Of a stretch of 64,000 nucleotides of DNA, positions 51,145 through 60,244 are shown piece by piece (within the stretch, counting starts at the first letter, position 1; every line of letters starts with the position of its first letter). The notes below the pieces were generated by a model. That model had not been told where the DNA came from. It worked only from the letters and a program-made list of their open reading frames with translations, and did no database searches. Both the position numbers and the translations under genes were made by a program. The stretch is from the NCBI GenBank assembly GCA_964436125.1, contig CAYTBT010000012.1, positions 20,219 to 84,218 of the forward strand, written 5' to 3'. The DNA comes from CAYRFF01 sp964436125 (lineage in GTDB: Bacteria > Bacteroidota > Bacteroidia > Chitinophagales > Saprospiraceae).

Positions 51145-51627
51145 ATGCAGACACAAGAAATAAAACAAGACCAATTACAAGAAGTCAAAGATATATTTTC
51201 AGAATTCCTTAAACAACGAGGTTTCCGTAAAACACCTGAACGTTTCAATATCCTCGAGGAAATTTATAAGATGAATGAGCACTTCGATGCTGAAGACTTG
51301 TACATTCACATGAAGAATCAGCAATACCGCGTGTCGCGGGCGACAGTATATAATACACTCGAGATTCTCCTTGAATGTGATCTCGTTAAGCGACATCAGT
51401 TTGGGAAAAACCTCGCCCGGTATGAAAAATCGTATAATTATAAACAACACGATCACCTCATCTGTACCAAGTGCGATAAAGTACTCGAGTTCTGCGATCC
51501 GAGGATTCAGCAGATTAAAGATATGATAGGTGAATACTTTGATTTCACCATCACCAGCCATTCATTGAACCTCTACGGTGAATGTAATGGACATGATTGT
51601 GACTATAAACACGAGCAGGAAAAATAA
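51145..51627 (+). CDS. fur: Fur-family metal-responsive repressor
   Basis: 160 residues. A winged-helix domain (FRKTPERFNILEEIYKMNEHFDAEDLY; RVSRATVYNTLEILLECDLV) is followed by a dimerisation domain with HDHLICTKCDKVLEFCD, carrying the metal-site histidines and Cys pair, and a late His/Cys-containing SHSLNLYGECNGHDC. It is a Fur-type regulator; Fur, Zur and PerR cannot be told apart with certainty by eye. It starts 10 bases after the RelA/SpoT gene and is probably co-transcribed. The CxxC plus C-terminal C-x4-C pattern suggests a structural zinc. Confidence 0.88.
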   Translation: MQTQEIKQDQLQEVKDIFSEFLKQRGFRKTPERFNILEEIYKMNEHFDAEDLYIHMKNQQYRVSRATVYNTLEILLECDLVKRHQFGKNLARYEKSYNYKQHDHLICTKCDKVLEFCDPRIQQIKDMIGEYFDFTITSHSLNLYGECNGHDCDYKHEQEK

Positions 51628-51699
51628 ATTCACGCGGAAATAGGATTAGAAGTCTGAAATATTTCTTCCATTATCCACGTTTTCCTGCCTTCCTCTTAC

Positions 51700-51707
51700 T
51701 ATCTTTG
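51700..51707 (+). promoter_or_regulatory. Promoter -7 box of purA
   Basis: TATCTTTG followed by CAC is the classic Bacteroidota form, 22 bases before the ATG at 51730. A T-rich stretch lies at the expected -33 distance. Confidence 0.7.
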
Positions 51708-51729
51708 CACTTGACCAAAAACAAGAGAG

Positions 51730-53001
51730 ATGCCAGTTGATGTATTAATAGGCCTTCAGTGGGGCGATGAAGGCAAGGGGAAGATTGTTGATTATCTTTC
51801 GCCATCTTATGACCTCGTATGTCGTTTTCAAGGTGGTGCCAATGCCGGACACACTATCAATATTGATGATACGGAAATTGTCCTGCACACTATACCATCT
51901 GGAATATTCAGAGAAGATATCGAGAATATCATCGGGAATGGCGTCGTTATCGACCCCATTATTCTCCATCGAGAAATCCTCGAGTTGGAAAGGCGCGGCA
52001 TCCCTTGTCGCGACCGTCTTTTTATCGCAGAAAAGGCCCATCTTATCTTGCCCACACATCGCATGCTTGACAAAGCATCTGAAAAATCCAAAGGCACGGA
52101 AAAAATCGGCTCTACCCTGAAAGGAATAGGCCCGACATATATGGATAAAACCGGAAGAAATGGCTTGCGTTCAGGAGAAATGCTCCAGCCTCATTTCAAG
52201 GAAAAATATAAAGCACTTCAACAGAAGCACCTGGGGCTTTTAAGCAACCTGCCCGAGGTAGAATTTGAACTTGAAGCAGAAGAAGAAAAATGGTTCCAAA
52301 GCATTGAATTCTTGAAAAGCTGCACATTTATCGATTGTGAATATCACATCAATGATGCGCTGCAACAAAATAAAAAAATTCTTGCAGAAGGTGCTCAAGG
52401 CACTATGCTTGACCTGGATTATGGCACATATCCATTCGTCACTTCTTCCAATACCATAACAGCAGGCGTATGCCTGGGACTCGGCATCGCACCACAATCC
52501 ATCGGTGAAGTATATGGCATCACAAAGGCATATTGCACTCGTGTAGGTTCCGGGCCTTTTCCTACGGAATTACATGGAGAAACGGGACGACGATTGCAGG
52601 AAGCCGGCCATGAATTTGGTGCAACTACCGGCCGACCTAGAAGATGTGGATGGATCGATATTCCACAACTTAAATATGCTTGCATGATTGATGGCGTCAC
52701 GCAACTTATAATGACAAAAACCGATGTCTTGGACGCTTTTGATGAACTGAAAGTATGTACCGCCTACAAGATTGATGAGCAAGAAACCGACAGACTGCCA
52801 TTTGATCTGTGTGGAGCCGATATCAAGCCACTTTATCAAAGTTATAATGGGTGGAGAAAAAATATTTATGGCTTGCAGGATGCAGAGCAGTTGCCTGAGC
52901 AAGTCCATGCCTATATCGCCGTCATCCAAGATTTCCTTCAAGTCCCTATAAACTTTATTTCAACGGGACCGGAGCGCAAGAGTCTTATCCGCTATAAATA
53001 G
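51730..53001 (+). CDS. purA: Adenylosuccinate synthetase
   Basis: 423 residues, the standard length. The GTP site GLQWGDEGKGKIVDYLS (about 8-24), FQGGANAGHTI, GTEKIGSTLKGIGPTYMDKTGR and the later EGAQGTMLDLDYGTYPFVTSSN and TTGRPRRCGW blocks are all conserved. It joins IMP and aspartate using GTP, the committed step to AMP. It has its own promoter and ends 13 bases from the convergent methyltransferase gene. Confidence 0.97.
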   Translation: MPVDVLIGLQWGDEGKGKIVDYLSPSYDLVCRFQGGANAGHTINIDDTEIVLHTIPSGIFREDIENIIGNGVVIDPIILHREILELERRGIPCRDRLFIAEKAHLILPTHRMLDKASEKSKGTEKIGSTLKGIGPTYMDKTGRNGLRSGEMLQPHFKEKYKALQQKHLGLLSNLPEVEFELEAEEEKWFQSIEFLKSCTFIDCEYHINDALQQNKKILAEGAQGTMLDLDYGTYPFVTSSNTITAGVCLGLGIAPQSIGEVYGITKAYCTRVGSGPFPTELHGETGRRLQEAGHEFGATTGRPRRCGWIDIPQLKYACMIDGVTQLIMTKTDVLDAFDELKVCTAYKIDEQETDRLPFDLCGADIKPLYQSYNGWRKNIYGLQDAEQLPEQVHAYIAVIQDFLQVPINFISTGPERKSLIRYK

Positions 53002-53014
53002 CTGCGACTGCAAT

Positions 53015-53776
53015 TTATTTCTCCGCAATGATGATATATTGATACGGTAAGGTTCTGTCATCAGAAAGCAGGATATGATAACCGGCATCAATGAGATAAT
53101 CTTCAACTTTATATTGCGGCACTTTTTCCGATCTGTCCGGACCGACCTTGATGCGATGCATTTTATAGTCAACGATAAATATTCTTCCACTTTCTTTCAA
53201 TGCCGGCTTTAGCTTACGCAAATATGTTTCCTTATCCGGAAGATATGCAAAGGTATTGGCTATTAAGATGATATCCGCTTCATTGTCTTTTATCTCTGGA
53301 TTATCCGGCTCAACATAACGCAGTTCAAGTTTCCTGCCGATTTCTTCCGGCAGATAATGTGTCCTTATACTATCGAGATAATTCAATATCCGCTTATCGA
53401 TATCTATGCCGATTGTCTTCTCTGCCAGTGGTAGAATCCTGAAGGTAAAGAAGCCTGTTCCTGATCCGATTTCCGCCACGGTTTTATTGCTGAGATCTCC
53501 CATCATAGCTATCACCTTATCCGGTTTCTGCCAGTTCACCCGATTTGATGGAGCATCAGAATAATCCATTGTGTCTGGGAAAGCATTGGACCTTTCTTGT
53601 TCTTCCACATCTACTTTTACGTGCTCAGATCCGCTCTTATCTCCGCGTTTATCCGTACCACAAGAAATAATAACAAGAACAGGAAGCAAAAATAAAATGC
53701 CTATCAATTTCTGATTTAGTTTACCTTGCTCAGAGATCCCAATTCTTGTAAAACAGGATGTTAAATCAAAATTCAT
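53015..53776 (-). CDS. Lipoprotein-like class I SAM-dependent methyltransferase
   Basis: 253 residues. A hydrophobic stretch with lipobox (LIGILFLLPVLVIISCG, Cys about 39) and a charged spacer (residues 40-65) precede a complete Rossmann methyltransferase domain: TVAEIGSGTGFFTFRIL (SAM glycine loop), TIGIDIDKRI (acidic end of strand 2), DIILIANTFAYL and a C-terminal GYHILLSDDRTLPYQYIIIAEK. The only ATG start gives an N-region of about 20 residues before the hydrophobic core, longer than usual. If exported, it would lack cytosolic SAM; it may instead be anchored facing the cytoplasm. Substrate unknown. A short ORF upstream overlaps its start. Confidence 0.78.
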   Translation of the reverse strand: MNFDLTSCFTRIGISEQGKLNQKLIGILFLLPVLVIISCGTDKRGDKSGSEHVKVDVEEQERSNAFPDTMDYSDAPSNRVNWQKPDKVIAMMGDLSNKTVAEIGSGTGFFTFRILPLAEKTIGIDIDKRILNYLDSIRTHYLPEEIGRKLELRYVEPDNPEIKDNEADIILIANTFAYLPDKETYLRKLKPALKESGRIFIVDYKMHRIKVGPDRSEKVPQYKVEDYLIDAGYHILLSDDRTLPYQYIIIAEK

Positions 53777-53879
53777 CTGCTAAAGGTAATAAATTTTCTC
53801 CCAGTTCCCTTAGATATCTGCGCCAATCCATATCGGGAATCATAAAATCCGGGATCAAGTGAATAAAAGCATCCTGCAT
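53766..53879 (-). CDS. Putative 37-residue small protein overlapping the methyltransferase start
   Basis: The frame begins ATG at 53879 (MQDAFIHLIPDFMIPDMDW) and ends LLPLADEF at 53766, overlapping the methyltransferase ATG by 11 bases, an arrangement typical of translational coupling. The frame stays open back to the end of the PBP4 gene with protein-like composition, but no better start codon is present. No family is recognised. It may be a small gene, or a relic of a longer N-terminus. Confidence 0.35.
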   Translation of the reverse strand: MQDAFIHLIPDFMIPDMDWRRYLRELGENLLPLADEF

Positions 53880-53935
53880 TGTCTTTTTATCAATCGGCAG
53901 AGTGCTTAATAGAGTAGAGAAAGAAATCGGTAATC

Positions 53936-55411
53936 TTAATACTTTTTAGCAATTTCAACCAGAAGCTTCTCAAATTTTGGCCTCACTTGCGACCAGGAAC
54001 CATGAAATTTATTTAAGAAAAAACTGAAAGCCAGGTGACGGCCATGAGCAGAGACGAGGATTCCGGTATATGCGCGGACACCGGAGAGTGAGCCACTTTT
54101 GCCTCGAGCTCGGTTCTCTAGATATGTATTGTCAAGTACATAGCGCAAGGTCCCCGTCCGGCCATAAATTGCGAGGCTACCTATAAAAGCATCAGATATT
54201 TCATCATCATTGACAGCACTGGCGAGAAATCTACAATATGCAAGTGGCGTAATCCCATCGAATGGTGAAAGTCCGCTTCCGTCAACAATATTGCTTTTAC
54301 CTTTTAACTCCGGCAGCGCCTCATACACAGCTGAGATACCGTGCTCAGTATCACCTACTCCGGTGGTGTATAAGCCTATTTCCTTTAAAAGTGCCTCTGC
54401 ATAGAGATTCACCGAGCGTTCATTCATTTCCTTTACAATATCGATTAATGGTGGACTTGCTATTGCCCCGAGATTTTCTCTATCCTCAGGTGCTGCCACT
54501 TCCAGCACTTCGACATTCCCGGAGACTGAAATTCCTGCTTTTGCAAGCTTGTTTTTAAGCCATACACCGAGATTATACGCCGGGAAAGGGAGGCTACCAT
54601 CGATTGTAAAATGAGAAGTACCCGCTGGAATAGTTCCACGTATCTGCCGTTTCCAGGTAAATGGAGTTCCAAAAATATAGGCTTGATCACCCGACCAGCT
54701 CGGTCCCGTCCTTACTTTATTTATAAAGCTTATGGAATCCAGAGGTGGAAACACCCAGTAAATTTCCGTTGATTTACCTGATCTATTGCTTCGTTGAAAT
54801 TCAATAGTATATTGATTTTCATGGATGTTTATACTGTGTGCTCCGGCACCATAATAGTTTCCGATATCTTCATAAGGCCATTTATCTTGCTCACCTGCAT
54901 TATTGTACCGGCCATTATACATAAGAATATCACCCTGAATTGCGATAATGCCGGTATTGGTGATAATATCCTGCAAGAGATTGAGGAGCTCATCTAAATT
55001 CCTGCTCTTCAGAAACTTATCACTGCCCAGAGTCGGGTCACCTCCGCCTATAAGAAGGATATCACCATAAAGTGTGTCACTTTTTAAGCTTCCCTGATAA
55101 GCTACTTGCGTGTAAAAAGCATATTGAGGACCTAGGGTTTTTAATGCTGTGTACCCAGTCAGCAACTTCAATGTAGAAGCCGGTGTAAATAGCTTACCTG
55201 CTTTATGTGAGGCAATTATTTCTCCACTAGCAATATCCGTCACGCAGAATCCGACATGTGCGGTTTCCAGCTCCTCGTCAAGGATAAGCTCATTCAGCGA
55301 AGTCTGCGCATTCATCATCGCAGGGACAAGACCGCCAAAGAGAAATATATATTTAATCCAGGTCAAGTTCACTTGCTTTAAAGCCAATATTAAATAAAGC
55401 ATCGCCCGCAT
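53936..55411 (-). CDS. dacB: D-alanyl-D-alanine carboxypeptidase/endopeptidase (PBP4, S13 family)
   Basis: 491 residues. Signal-type N-terminus (YIFLFGGLVPAMMNAQ, about 21-36). Active-site motifs: SxxK as Ser79-Thr-Leu-Lys82 in TPASTLKLL, SxN as SVN in NERSVNLYAE, and KSG in RGKSGSLSG, with the conserved DGSGLSPFDGITP. It cuts peptidoglycan stem peptides and cross-links in the periplasm. Its start overlaps the AstE-like gene by 59 bases; a TTG at 55366 (LTWIKYIFLF) would give a tidier signal peptide and a shorter overlap, so the true start is open. Confidence 0.92.
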   Translation of the reverse strand: MRAMLYLILALKQVNLTWIKYIFLFGGLVPAMMNAQTSLNELILDEELETAHVGFCVTDIASGEIIASHKAGKLFTPASTLKLLTGYTALKTLGPQYAFYTQVAYQGSLKSDTLYGDILLIGGGDPTLGSDKFLKSRNLDELLNLLQDIITNTGIIAIQGDILMYNGRYNNAGEQDKWPYEDIGNYYGAGAHSINIHENQYTIEFQRSNRSGKSTEIYWVFPPLDSISFINKVRTGPSWSGDQAYIFGTPFTWKRQIRGTIPAGTSHFTIDGSLPFPAYNLGVWLKNKLAKAGISVSGNVEVLEVAAPEDRENLGAIASPPLIDIVKEMNERSVNLYAEALLKEIGLYTTGVGDTEHGISAVYEALPELKGKSNIVDGSGLSPFDGITPLAYCRFLASAVNDDEISDAFIGSLAIYGRTGTLRYVLDNTYLENRARGKSGSLSGVRAYTGILVSAHGRHLAFSFFLNKFHGSWSQVRPKFEKLLVEIAKKY

Positions 55412-56324
55412 AAACTAGTGGCGAATTATTATGGCCGATAATATAGCCATCTTCATCGCTTTCCACGGCTGTATTATATTTCCCATAAGGATCGCGTATG
55501 CGTCCGATCGGTTCGCCTTTCCTTACTTCTTGTCCGCTGGACTTAGTCCATTCAAACATTCCGCCCATAGGAGCACGCAACCAGCTACTATCCCGCATTT
55601 CAATTACCTTGTGTCTTACCGGGGGAGCAGAATCGATCATACCGCGTTTATAGAGGACGCGCTGTGCGCCATTAACGGCGACTTCAACAGGATATAGATT
55701 TAAGCGCAATGCCTCCCCCCCTTCAAATACCAGGCTAGGAATATCTTCTTTAACCGCTGTTTCCTCACGGAAGGAATCTTCCAGGGCATCTTTCATTAAA
55801 ATATATGGCGGAGCAAAGTCCAAAGCTAATTCTCTACTTGCTTCATGCCCCGTGGTATATCGCACCTGTGGATGATTATATCTATCTGCGCCACCTGTAT
55901 GAAAATCAAGCGACACATCGATGAGTGGGACGATATTTTCTTCAAGAGCATCGGCAATTCTACTTGCAAGAGAGCCTTTGGAATAGCCGGGAAACCTTCT
56001 ATTGATATCTTTCCCATCCGGCACTTCTCTTGTCTTGATAATAAAACCGTAAATATTGACGAGGGGAATGGCTATGACTGTTCCACAATTCAACTTCTCC
56101 AAGATACCTGAATAAATAAGTCTCCTTACGATTTCAACGCCATTGGTCTCATCGCCATGCATGCCACCCTGAAGCAATACGACAGGGCCGGGATTTTTAC
56201 TGCGATAAACATGAGCGTGGATAAAAACTTCAGAGCCAGTTGTGAGCTTACCGACGTGCATTTTCACGACTTTTTCTTCACCGGGCTCAATCTTGGTACC
56301 TAAAAGTTCTATCGTATCTGCCAT
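55353..56324 (-). CDS. Succinylglutamate desuccinylase/aspartoacylase (AstE/AspA) family hydrolase
   Basis: 323 residues. The zinc site is visible as GGMHGDETNGVEI (His and Glu), with DLNRRFP-like GKDINRRFPGY, and SLDFHTGG carrying a third ligand. These M14-related enzymes remove acyl or amino-acid groups from small molecules. The C-terminal part has a beta-barrel with RAPMGGMFEWTKSSGQEVRKGEPIG, like a biotinyl/lipoyl fold. It starts 12 bases after rimK on the same strand, a pairing found in many bacteria, so it may trim RimK products. That link is inferred. Confidence 0.87.
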   Translation of the reverse strand: MADTIELLGTKIEPGEEKVVKMHVGKLTTGSEVFIHAHVYRSKNPGPVVLLQGGMHGDETNGVEIVRRLIYSGILEKLNCGTVIAIPLVNIYGFIIKTREVPDGKDINRRFPGYSKGSLASRIADALEENIVPLIDVSLDFHTGGADRYNHPQVRYTTGHEASRELALDFAPPYILMKDALEDSFREETAVKEDIPSLVFEGGEALRLNLYPVEVAVNGAQRVLYKRGMIDSAPPVRHKVIEMRDSSWLRAPMGGMFEWTKSSGQEVRKGEPIGRIRDPYGKYNTAVESDEDGYIIGHNNSPLVYAGDALFNIGFKASELDLD

Positions 56325-56336
56325 AAGTTCTCCGTT

Positions 56337-57227
56337 TTAGAATGGATATGCGTGTTTAATTTTACTTTCCACTAGCCGGATGATGTCACCGGCTATATCC
56401 ACGCCGGTTACACCTTCAATTCCTTCTAGTCCCGGACTAGCATTCACCTCGAGGACAAGTGGTCCTTTATCGGACCGCAATATATCTACTCCCGCAATTG
56501 CCAGTCCCATTAACTTACAAGACTTTATCGCTGTTTGTTCTTCAAGGGGAGTTAATTTTACGGCTCTGCCTGATCCTCCCCGATGTAAATTGGAGCGGAA
56601 TTCTCCATCGCGCGCTACTCTTTCCATTGCTGCCACGACTTTATTTCCGACCACAAATGCTCTGATATCTCTTCCCCGACTTTCCTCGATAAATTCTTGT
56701 ATAAGCACTTCTTGCCCCATAGAACTGAATGCGCTTGAAAGGGATACTGCCTGCTCCTTCGTCTCTGCAATTAACACGCCTAAACCGTGCGTAGATTTCA
56801 GTAACTTGACGATATAAGGCGGGGAGCCCATTTTACCTATTAAAGATTCTACATTTTCTGAGGTGGAAGACAAGATGCTTAAAGGCACCCCTATACCGTG
56901 ATAAGATAAAATCTGTAGGCTTGCAAATTTATTGCGCGCGCTTAATAATGCATCCGGGGTCAAGGTCGAATACACTCCTCTATTCATAAATTGACGTATC
57001 ACAAGCGCTCCCATATTGGTCGAGGATGTACCTATGCGCGGGATAATCGCCGATATTCCCTTTACTTGAAAACCGTTATAATAAATCTCTATTTCTCCAT
57101 TGCGCGTAAGTAAATCACAATTCATGTGGTCAAGCACTATCATATAATGCCCACGCCTCCTGCCGGCCATCACTATACTCCGTGTTGAATATAATTGTGT
57201 ATTTCTGGAAAGTACTACTATCTTCAT
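56337..57227 (-). CDS. rimK: RimK-family ATP-grasp ligase
   Basis: 296 residues. N-terminal preATP-grasp region (IVVLSRNTQLYSTRSIVMAGRRRGH), then the ATP-grasp core: PPYIVKLLKSTHGLGVLIAET, VLIQEFIEESRGRDIRAFVVG, HRGGSGRAVKLT and the closing GVDILRSDKGPLVLEVNASPGLEGIEG with metal-binding Glu/Asn. RimK adds glutamate residues to the C-terminus of ribosomal protein S6; homologues make other peptide-like bonds. With an AstE-like hydrolase directly downstream, a matched ligase/hydrolase pair is likely. It is the first gene of the minus-strand unit 57227-53015. Confidence 0.9.
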   Translation of the reverse strand: MKIVVLSRNTQLYSTRSIVMAGRRRGHYMIVLDHMNCDLLTRNGEIEIYYNGFQVKGISAIIPRIGTSSTNMGALVIRQFMNRGVYSTLTPDALLSARNKFASLQILSYHGIGVPLSILSSTSENVESLIGKMGSPPYIVKLLKSTHGLGVLIAETKEQAVSLSSAFSSMGQEVLIQEFIEESRGRDIRAFVVGNKVVAAMERVARDGEFRSNLHRGGSGRAVKLTPLEEQTAIKSCKLMGLAIAGVDILRSDKGPLVLEVNASPGLEGIEGVTGVDIAGDIIRLVESKIKHAYPF

Positions 57228-57367
57228 ATTCTAAAATATGTCAAAAATTAAAATTTTCAAGTTAAGTTCAAATTATTTAGACAACAAATATTCATTTTTT
57301 CTTATTGCTCGATGCTTCTTAAATTACGCTCTTCTTTAAAATAGTTTTTTAATCACAACGTTTATTT

Positions 57368-58681
57368 ATGCCAGAAAGTAAGGCACTCAAGCTCAACGAA
57401 GCCAAGACAATTCATTACTGGGCACTCTTTGACTGGGCCAACTCTTCATTCTCGCTAGTCATCGCAGCAGCTATTTTCCCTGCATTTTATGCCGGCGTGA
57501 CGGATGACGTAATTTCTATAGGTAGCTGGTCTCTCGCCAATACTACAATTTATGCATGGGCTATTACGATTGCGTATATTTTTCTCGTTGTGGTGACGCC
57601 TTTAATCAGTGGAATAGCCGATGTCGGGGGCAGACGCAAGTATTTTCTGAGATTATTTATGTTACTCGGCGGTATATCTTGTATGGGCTTGTTTTTCTTT
57701 GATGAAGCGGCTGAATGGCAACTGGGAACAATTCTCTACATACTAGCTACAATCGGATTTACCGGTGGGCTTGTATTTTATAATGCCTTCTTACCCTTGA
57801 TAAGCACAGAGGACAAAATGGACATCGTCAGCGCGCGCGGCTATGCCTACGGCTATGTGGGAAGCGTGATTTTGTTACTTTTTAACTTACTTCTCATCAC
57901 ATTTCCGGATTTTTTCTATTTACCGAGCTCTGAATTTGCCATAAGGCTCAGCTTTGTGATGGTGGGGATATGGTGGATCGGATTCGGTACCCTTTCCTTG
58001 AATAAACTCCCGAAAGATTCCCGCAAAAAAGCGACGCTGAGGGAATATATTCATTCCGGCCTAAATGAAGTAAAAGCCGTATATAAAGAGCTTCAATCAC
58101 ACAAGACCGTTATGTACTTCCTTGCTTCTTTCTTTTTTTATAGCGCAGGCGTGAGGACGATTATATATCTCGCACCGACATTTGCAGAAGAAGAACTATC
58201 TTTTACAACCAATGAACTCATCTTAACCATTCTCATCCTTCAGATGGTAGCTCTTGTGGGAGCCTATCTATTTGCCTATATTTCACGGATATGGGGAAAT
58301 AAAACGAGCTTAATGATTATGCTTGTTATATGGCTTATCATCTGTTCATGTGGATATTATGTCTATACCAAGTTCCTCTTTTATATTCTTGCCGCCGGAG
58401 TCGGGCTTGTCATGGGAGGAATCCAATCTATAAGTCGTTCCACCTACGCCAAGTATGTAAAGGAAGGGACCAAGGAAATAGCTACGTATTTCAGCTTATT
58501 TGACATTCTTGAAAAAATTGCAATTATTGCCGGAACCTTTATTTTTGGCTTGGTCGATCAACTTACAGGCGGTATGCGCAATAGCCTCCTATCCCTTGTA
58601 TTTTTCTTTGTCATCGGCATTATTCTACTGTGTTTTACACGAATAGAACCACTTAAATTAAAGCTCGATGCAGAGCAATGA
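57368..58681 (+). CDS. MFS transporter (UMF1/Atg22-like family)
   Basis: 437 residues with about twelve hydrophobic helices. The start HYWALFDWANSSFSLVIAAAIFPAFY and the FISGIADVGGRRKYFL-type loop (GIADVGGRRK) are characteristic of the UMF1 family, as is GGIQSISRSTYAKYV in the second half. Fungal relatives export amino acids from vacuoles; bacterial substrates are unknown. It is divergent from rimK and convergent with the beta-helix gene, 33 bases away. No regulatory site was recognised. Confidence 0.87.
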   Translation: MPESKALKLNEAKTIHYWALFDWANSSFSLVIAAAIFPAFYAGVTDDVISIGSWSLANTTIYAWAITIAYIFLVVVTPLISGIADVGGRRKYFLRLFMLLGGISCMGLFFFDEAAEWQLGTILYILATIGFTGGLVFYNAFLPLISTEDKMDIVSARGYAYGYVGSVILLLFNLLLITFPDFFYLPSSEFAIRLSFVMVGIWWIGFGTLSLNKLPKDSRKKATLREYIHSGLNEVKAVYKELQSHKTVMYFLASFFFYSAGVRTIIYLAPTFAEEELSFTTNELILTILILQMVALVGAYLFAYISRIWGNKTSLMIMLVIWLIICSCGYYVYTKFLFYILAAGVGLVMGGIQSISRSTYAKYVKEGTKEIATYFSLFDILEKIAIIAGTFIFGLVDQLTGGMRNSLLSLVFFFVIGIILLCFTRIEPLKLKLDAEQ

Positions 58682-58714
58682 CAAAGCCGTTTATGTCAGA
58701 TTCTGGATTTCTAC

Positions 58715-60187
58715 TCAATGGACAAGCTCATAACAACCCGCATCCGGTTCCGAGGAATCGCGAATAGTTCCAAGAATATCGTCCGGAAACTCTATCAGTG
58801 GTAGCGCCTTTCCCTCCGCAATAGAAAATGTGTCCAGCATATAATCATCGGTATCCAGAAATAAGGTGTCTGTATTGTGTATCCTGAATGCCGTCTTATA
58901 ATACTCGTAAAATCCAGGATATCCAAATTCCGAATCTGTGAGTTCATCACTGCGTATGCCACTATGTGAAAAATCCACTTCTATATTCTTGTAATCTCTG
59001 TCCTTCAATGCGAGGGAAAGCGCATCACTTATACTTGAACTTATGATACTATTCTGTACTGAAACCTCGATGGGAATATACTTAAAATTCTTATCGTCAA
59101 TGCGATAGAGATTGGAGCAATAGAGCGCATTGCCACCCGTCCCGTAATTGACGATGGTAGAATAGGTAAAGTTGTAACTCCCTCCTCCGCTCAGTGCAAC
59201 AGAAGTCTGTCCGGCATCGGCAAATAATGAGTTGCTCGCCTGTATGTCCGCCGTTGATGCAAGGATATTGTAGCTTGCAGAATTCACCACTTTACTTTTC
59301 TCTATTTTAACCGAAGAAAGCGAATCTACATAAAGGCCTATTATCGCATTTTCAATGGTACAATGGCGGATAATATTTCCCCTAGATGCCTCAATAAAGC
59401 GGATTCCGTTCCACTGTCCTGCCACACCTTCAAATTCTTCTTCCAATCGATCTCCGCCGATTAATACGGGTTCTTCTTCGGTACCATTGATATGCAATTT
59501 CCCATGATTCATAACAATAATAGCACCGTCCTGATACTGTACTTCACCTTGTTTTTCTATACCGCCATGTACATACAATCGCGTCCCGGGAGCAATATTT
59601 AAAGTACAACTATCAATGAGGAGTATTCCATTGAGAATAAATGGCCGTTCATTTTCCCATGTGACCTCTCCCATATCACATGAAAGGTACACTTGTTTGC
59701 CCTGATAATTATCCGGTGTAAGATATATCGCGTCTTGGCCATAAGCCTCGAGTCGGACGGATTGTTCCCGGCCATTGGTATTAAATTTTATAAAGTCCTC
59801 AACGATAAATGGTGATACGGATAATGGATTATGCGGGTCGATTTCCGCTTCCACAAATACATAAATGCTATCCTTCCCCAATATCTCGACATCTTCCACT
59901 TTATCACCGGGTATTCCATCGACATTCATATTAAAGAAAGGAGTTTCCATCCCCATTGCAATATCGACTTTCACCGCTTTGGAAGCCGGGTTATACACTG
60001 TAAAAAATCGCGTAGCAGTACCTCGCGTAGTAAATACAGTATCAAAGTGAAGCGTATCGACAGAAAATTTAAGTGCGACAGCCTTGTCGGTATATTCGAC
60101 GGACTTTAGGCAGCCTTGAAGGATGCTCATCCCTGCCAAAGACATTGTGAGGTAAAAAATAAATGAACAAATCCGCGATGAATTCAT
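58715..60187 (-). CDS. Lipoprotein with right-handed beta-helix-like repeats
   Basis: 490 residues. A lipoprotein signal ends ILQGC (Cys26). Residues about 35-150 form a beta-sandwich-like part (ALKFSVDTLHFDTVFTTRGTATRFFTVYNPA) common to exported Bacteroidota proteins. From about 185 to 400 runs a pattern of short strands and turns (GTRLYVHGGIEKQGEVQYQDGAIIVMNHGKLHING; NIIRHCTIENAIIGLYVDSLSSVKIEKSKVVNSASYNILAS) like a parallel beta-helix. Some beta-helix proteins act on polysaccharides, but no catalytic residues were identified. It is divergent from the glycosyltransferase cluster across 57 bases. Confidence 0.75.
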   Translation of the reverse strand: MNSSRICSFIFYLTMSLAGMSILQGCLKSVEYTDKAVALKFSVDTLHFDTVFTTRGTATRFFTVYNPASKAVKVDIAMGMETPFFNMNVDGIPGDKVEDVEILGKDSIYVFVEAEIDPHNPLSVSPFIVEDFIKFNTNGREQSVRLEAYGQDAIYLTPDNYQGKQVYLSCDMGEVTWENERPFILNGILLIDSCTLNIAPGTRLYVHGGIEKQGEVQYQDGAIIVMNHGKLHINGTEEEPVLIGGDRLEEEFEGVAGQWNGIRFIEASRGNIIRHCTIENAIIGLYVDSLSSVKIEKSKVVNSASYNILASTADIQASNSLFADAGQTSVALSGGGSYNFTYSTIVNYGTGGNALYCSNLYRIDDKNFKYIPIEVSVQNSIISSSISDALSLALKDRDYKNIEVDFSHSGIRSDELTDSEFGYPGFYEYYKTAFRIHNTDTLFLDTDDYMLDTFSIAEGKALPLIEFPDDILGTIRDSSEPDAGCYELVH

Positions 60188-60244
60188 ATAATTGTTTTCT
60201 TAGATGCAATATATTACCAAAACTACAATATTTATCTCTTTCTT

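Noticed and set aside
32831..53226. 16-mer AGCTTCCGCAAATATG shared by genes near 32835, 40675 and (one mismatch) 53215
   Set aside because: All three encode the same peptide YLRKL in helical regions, so shared codon use explains the match; not counted with the intergenic 13-mer.
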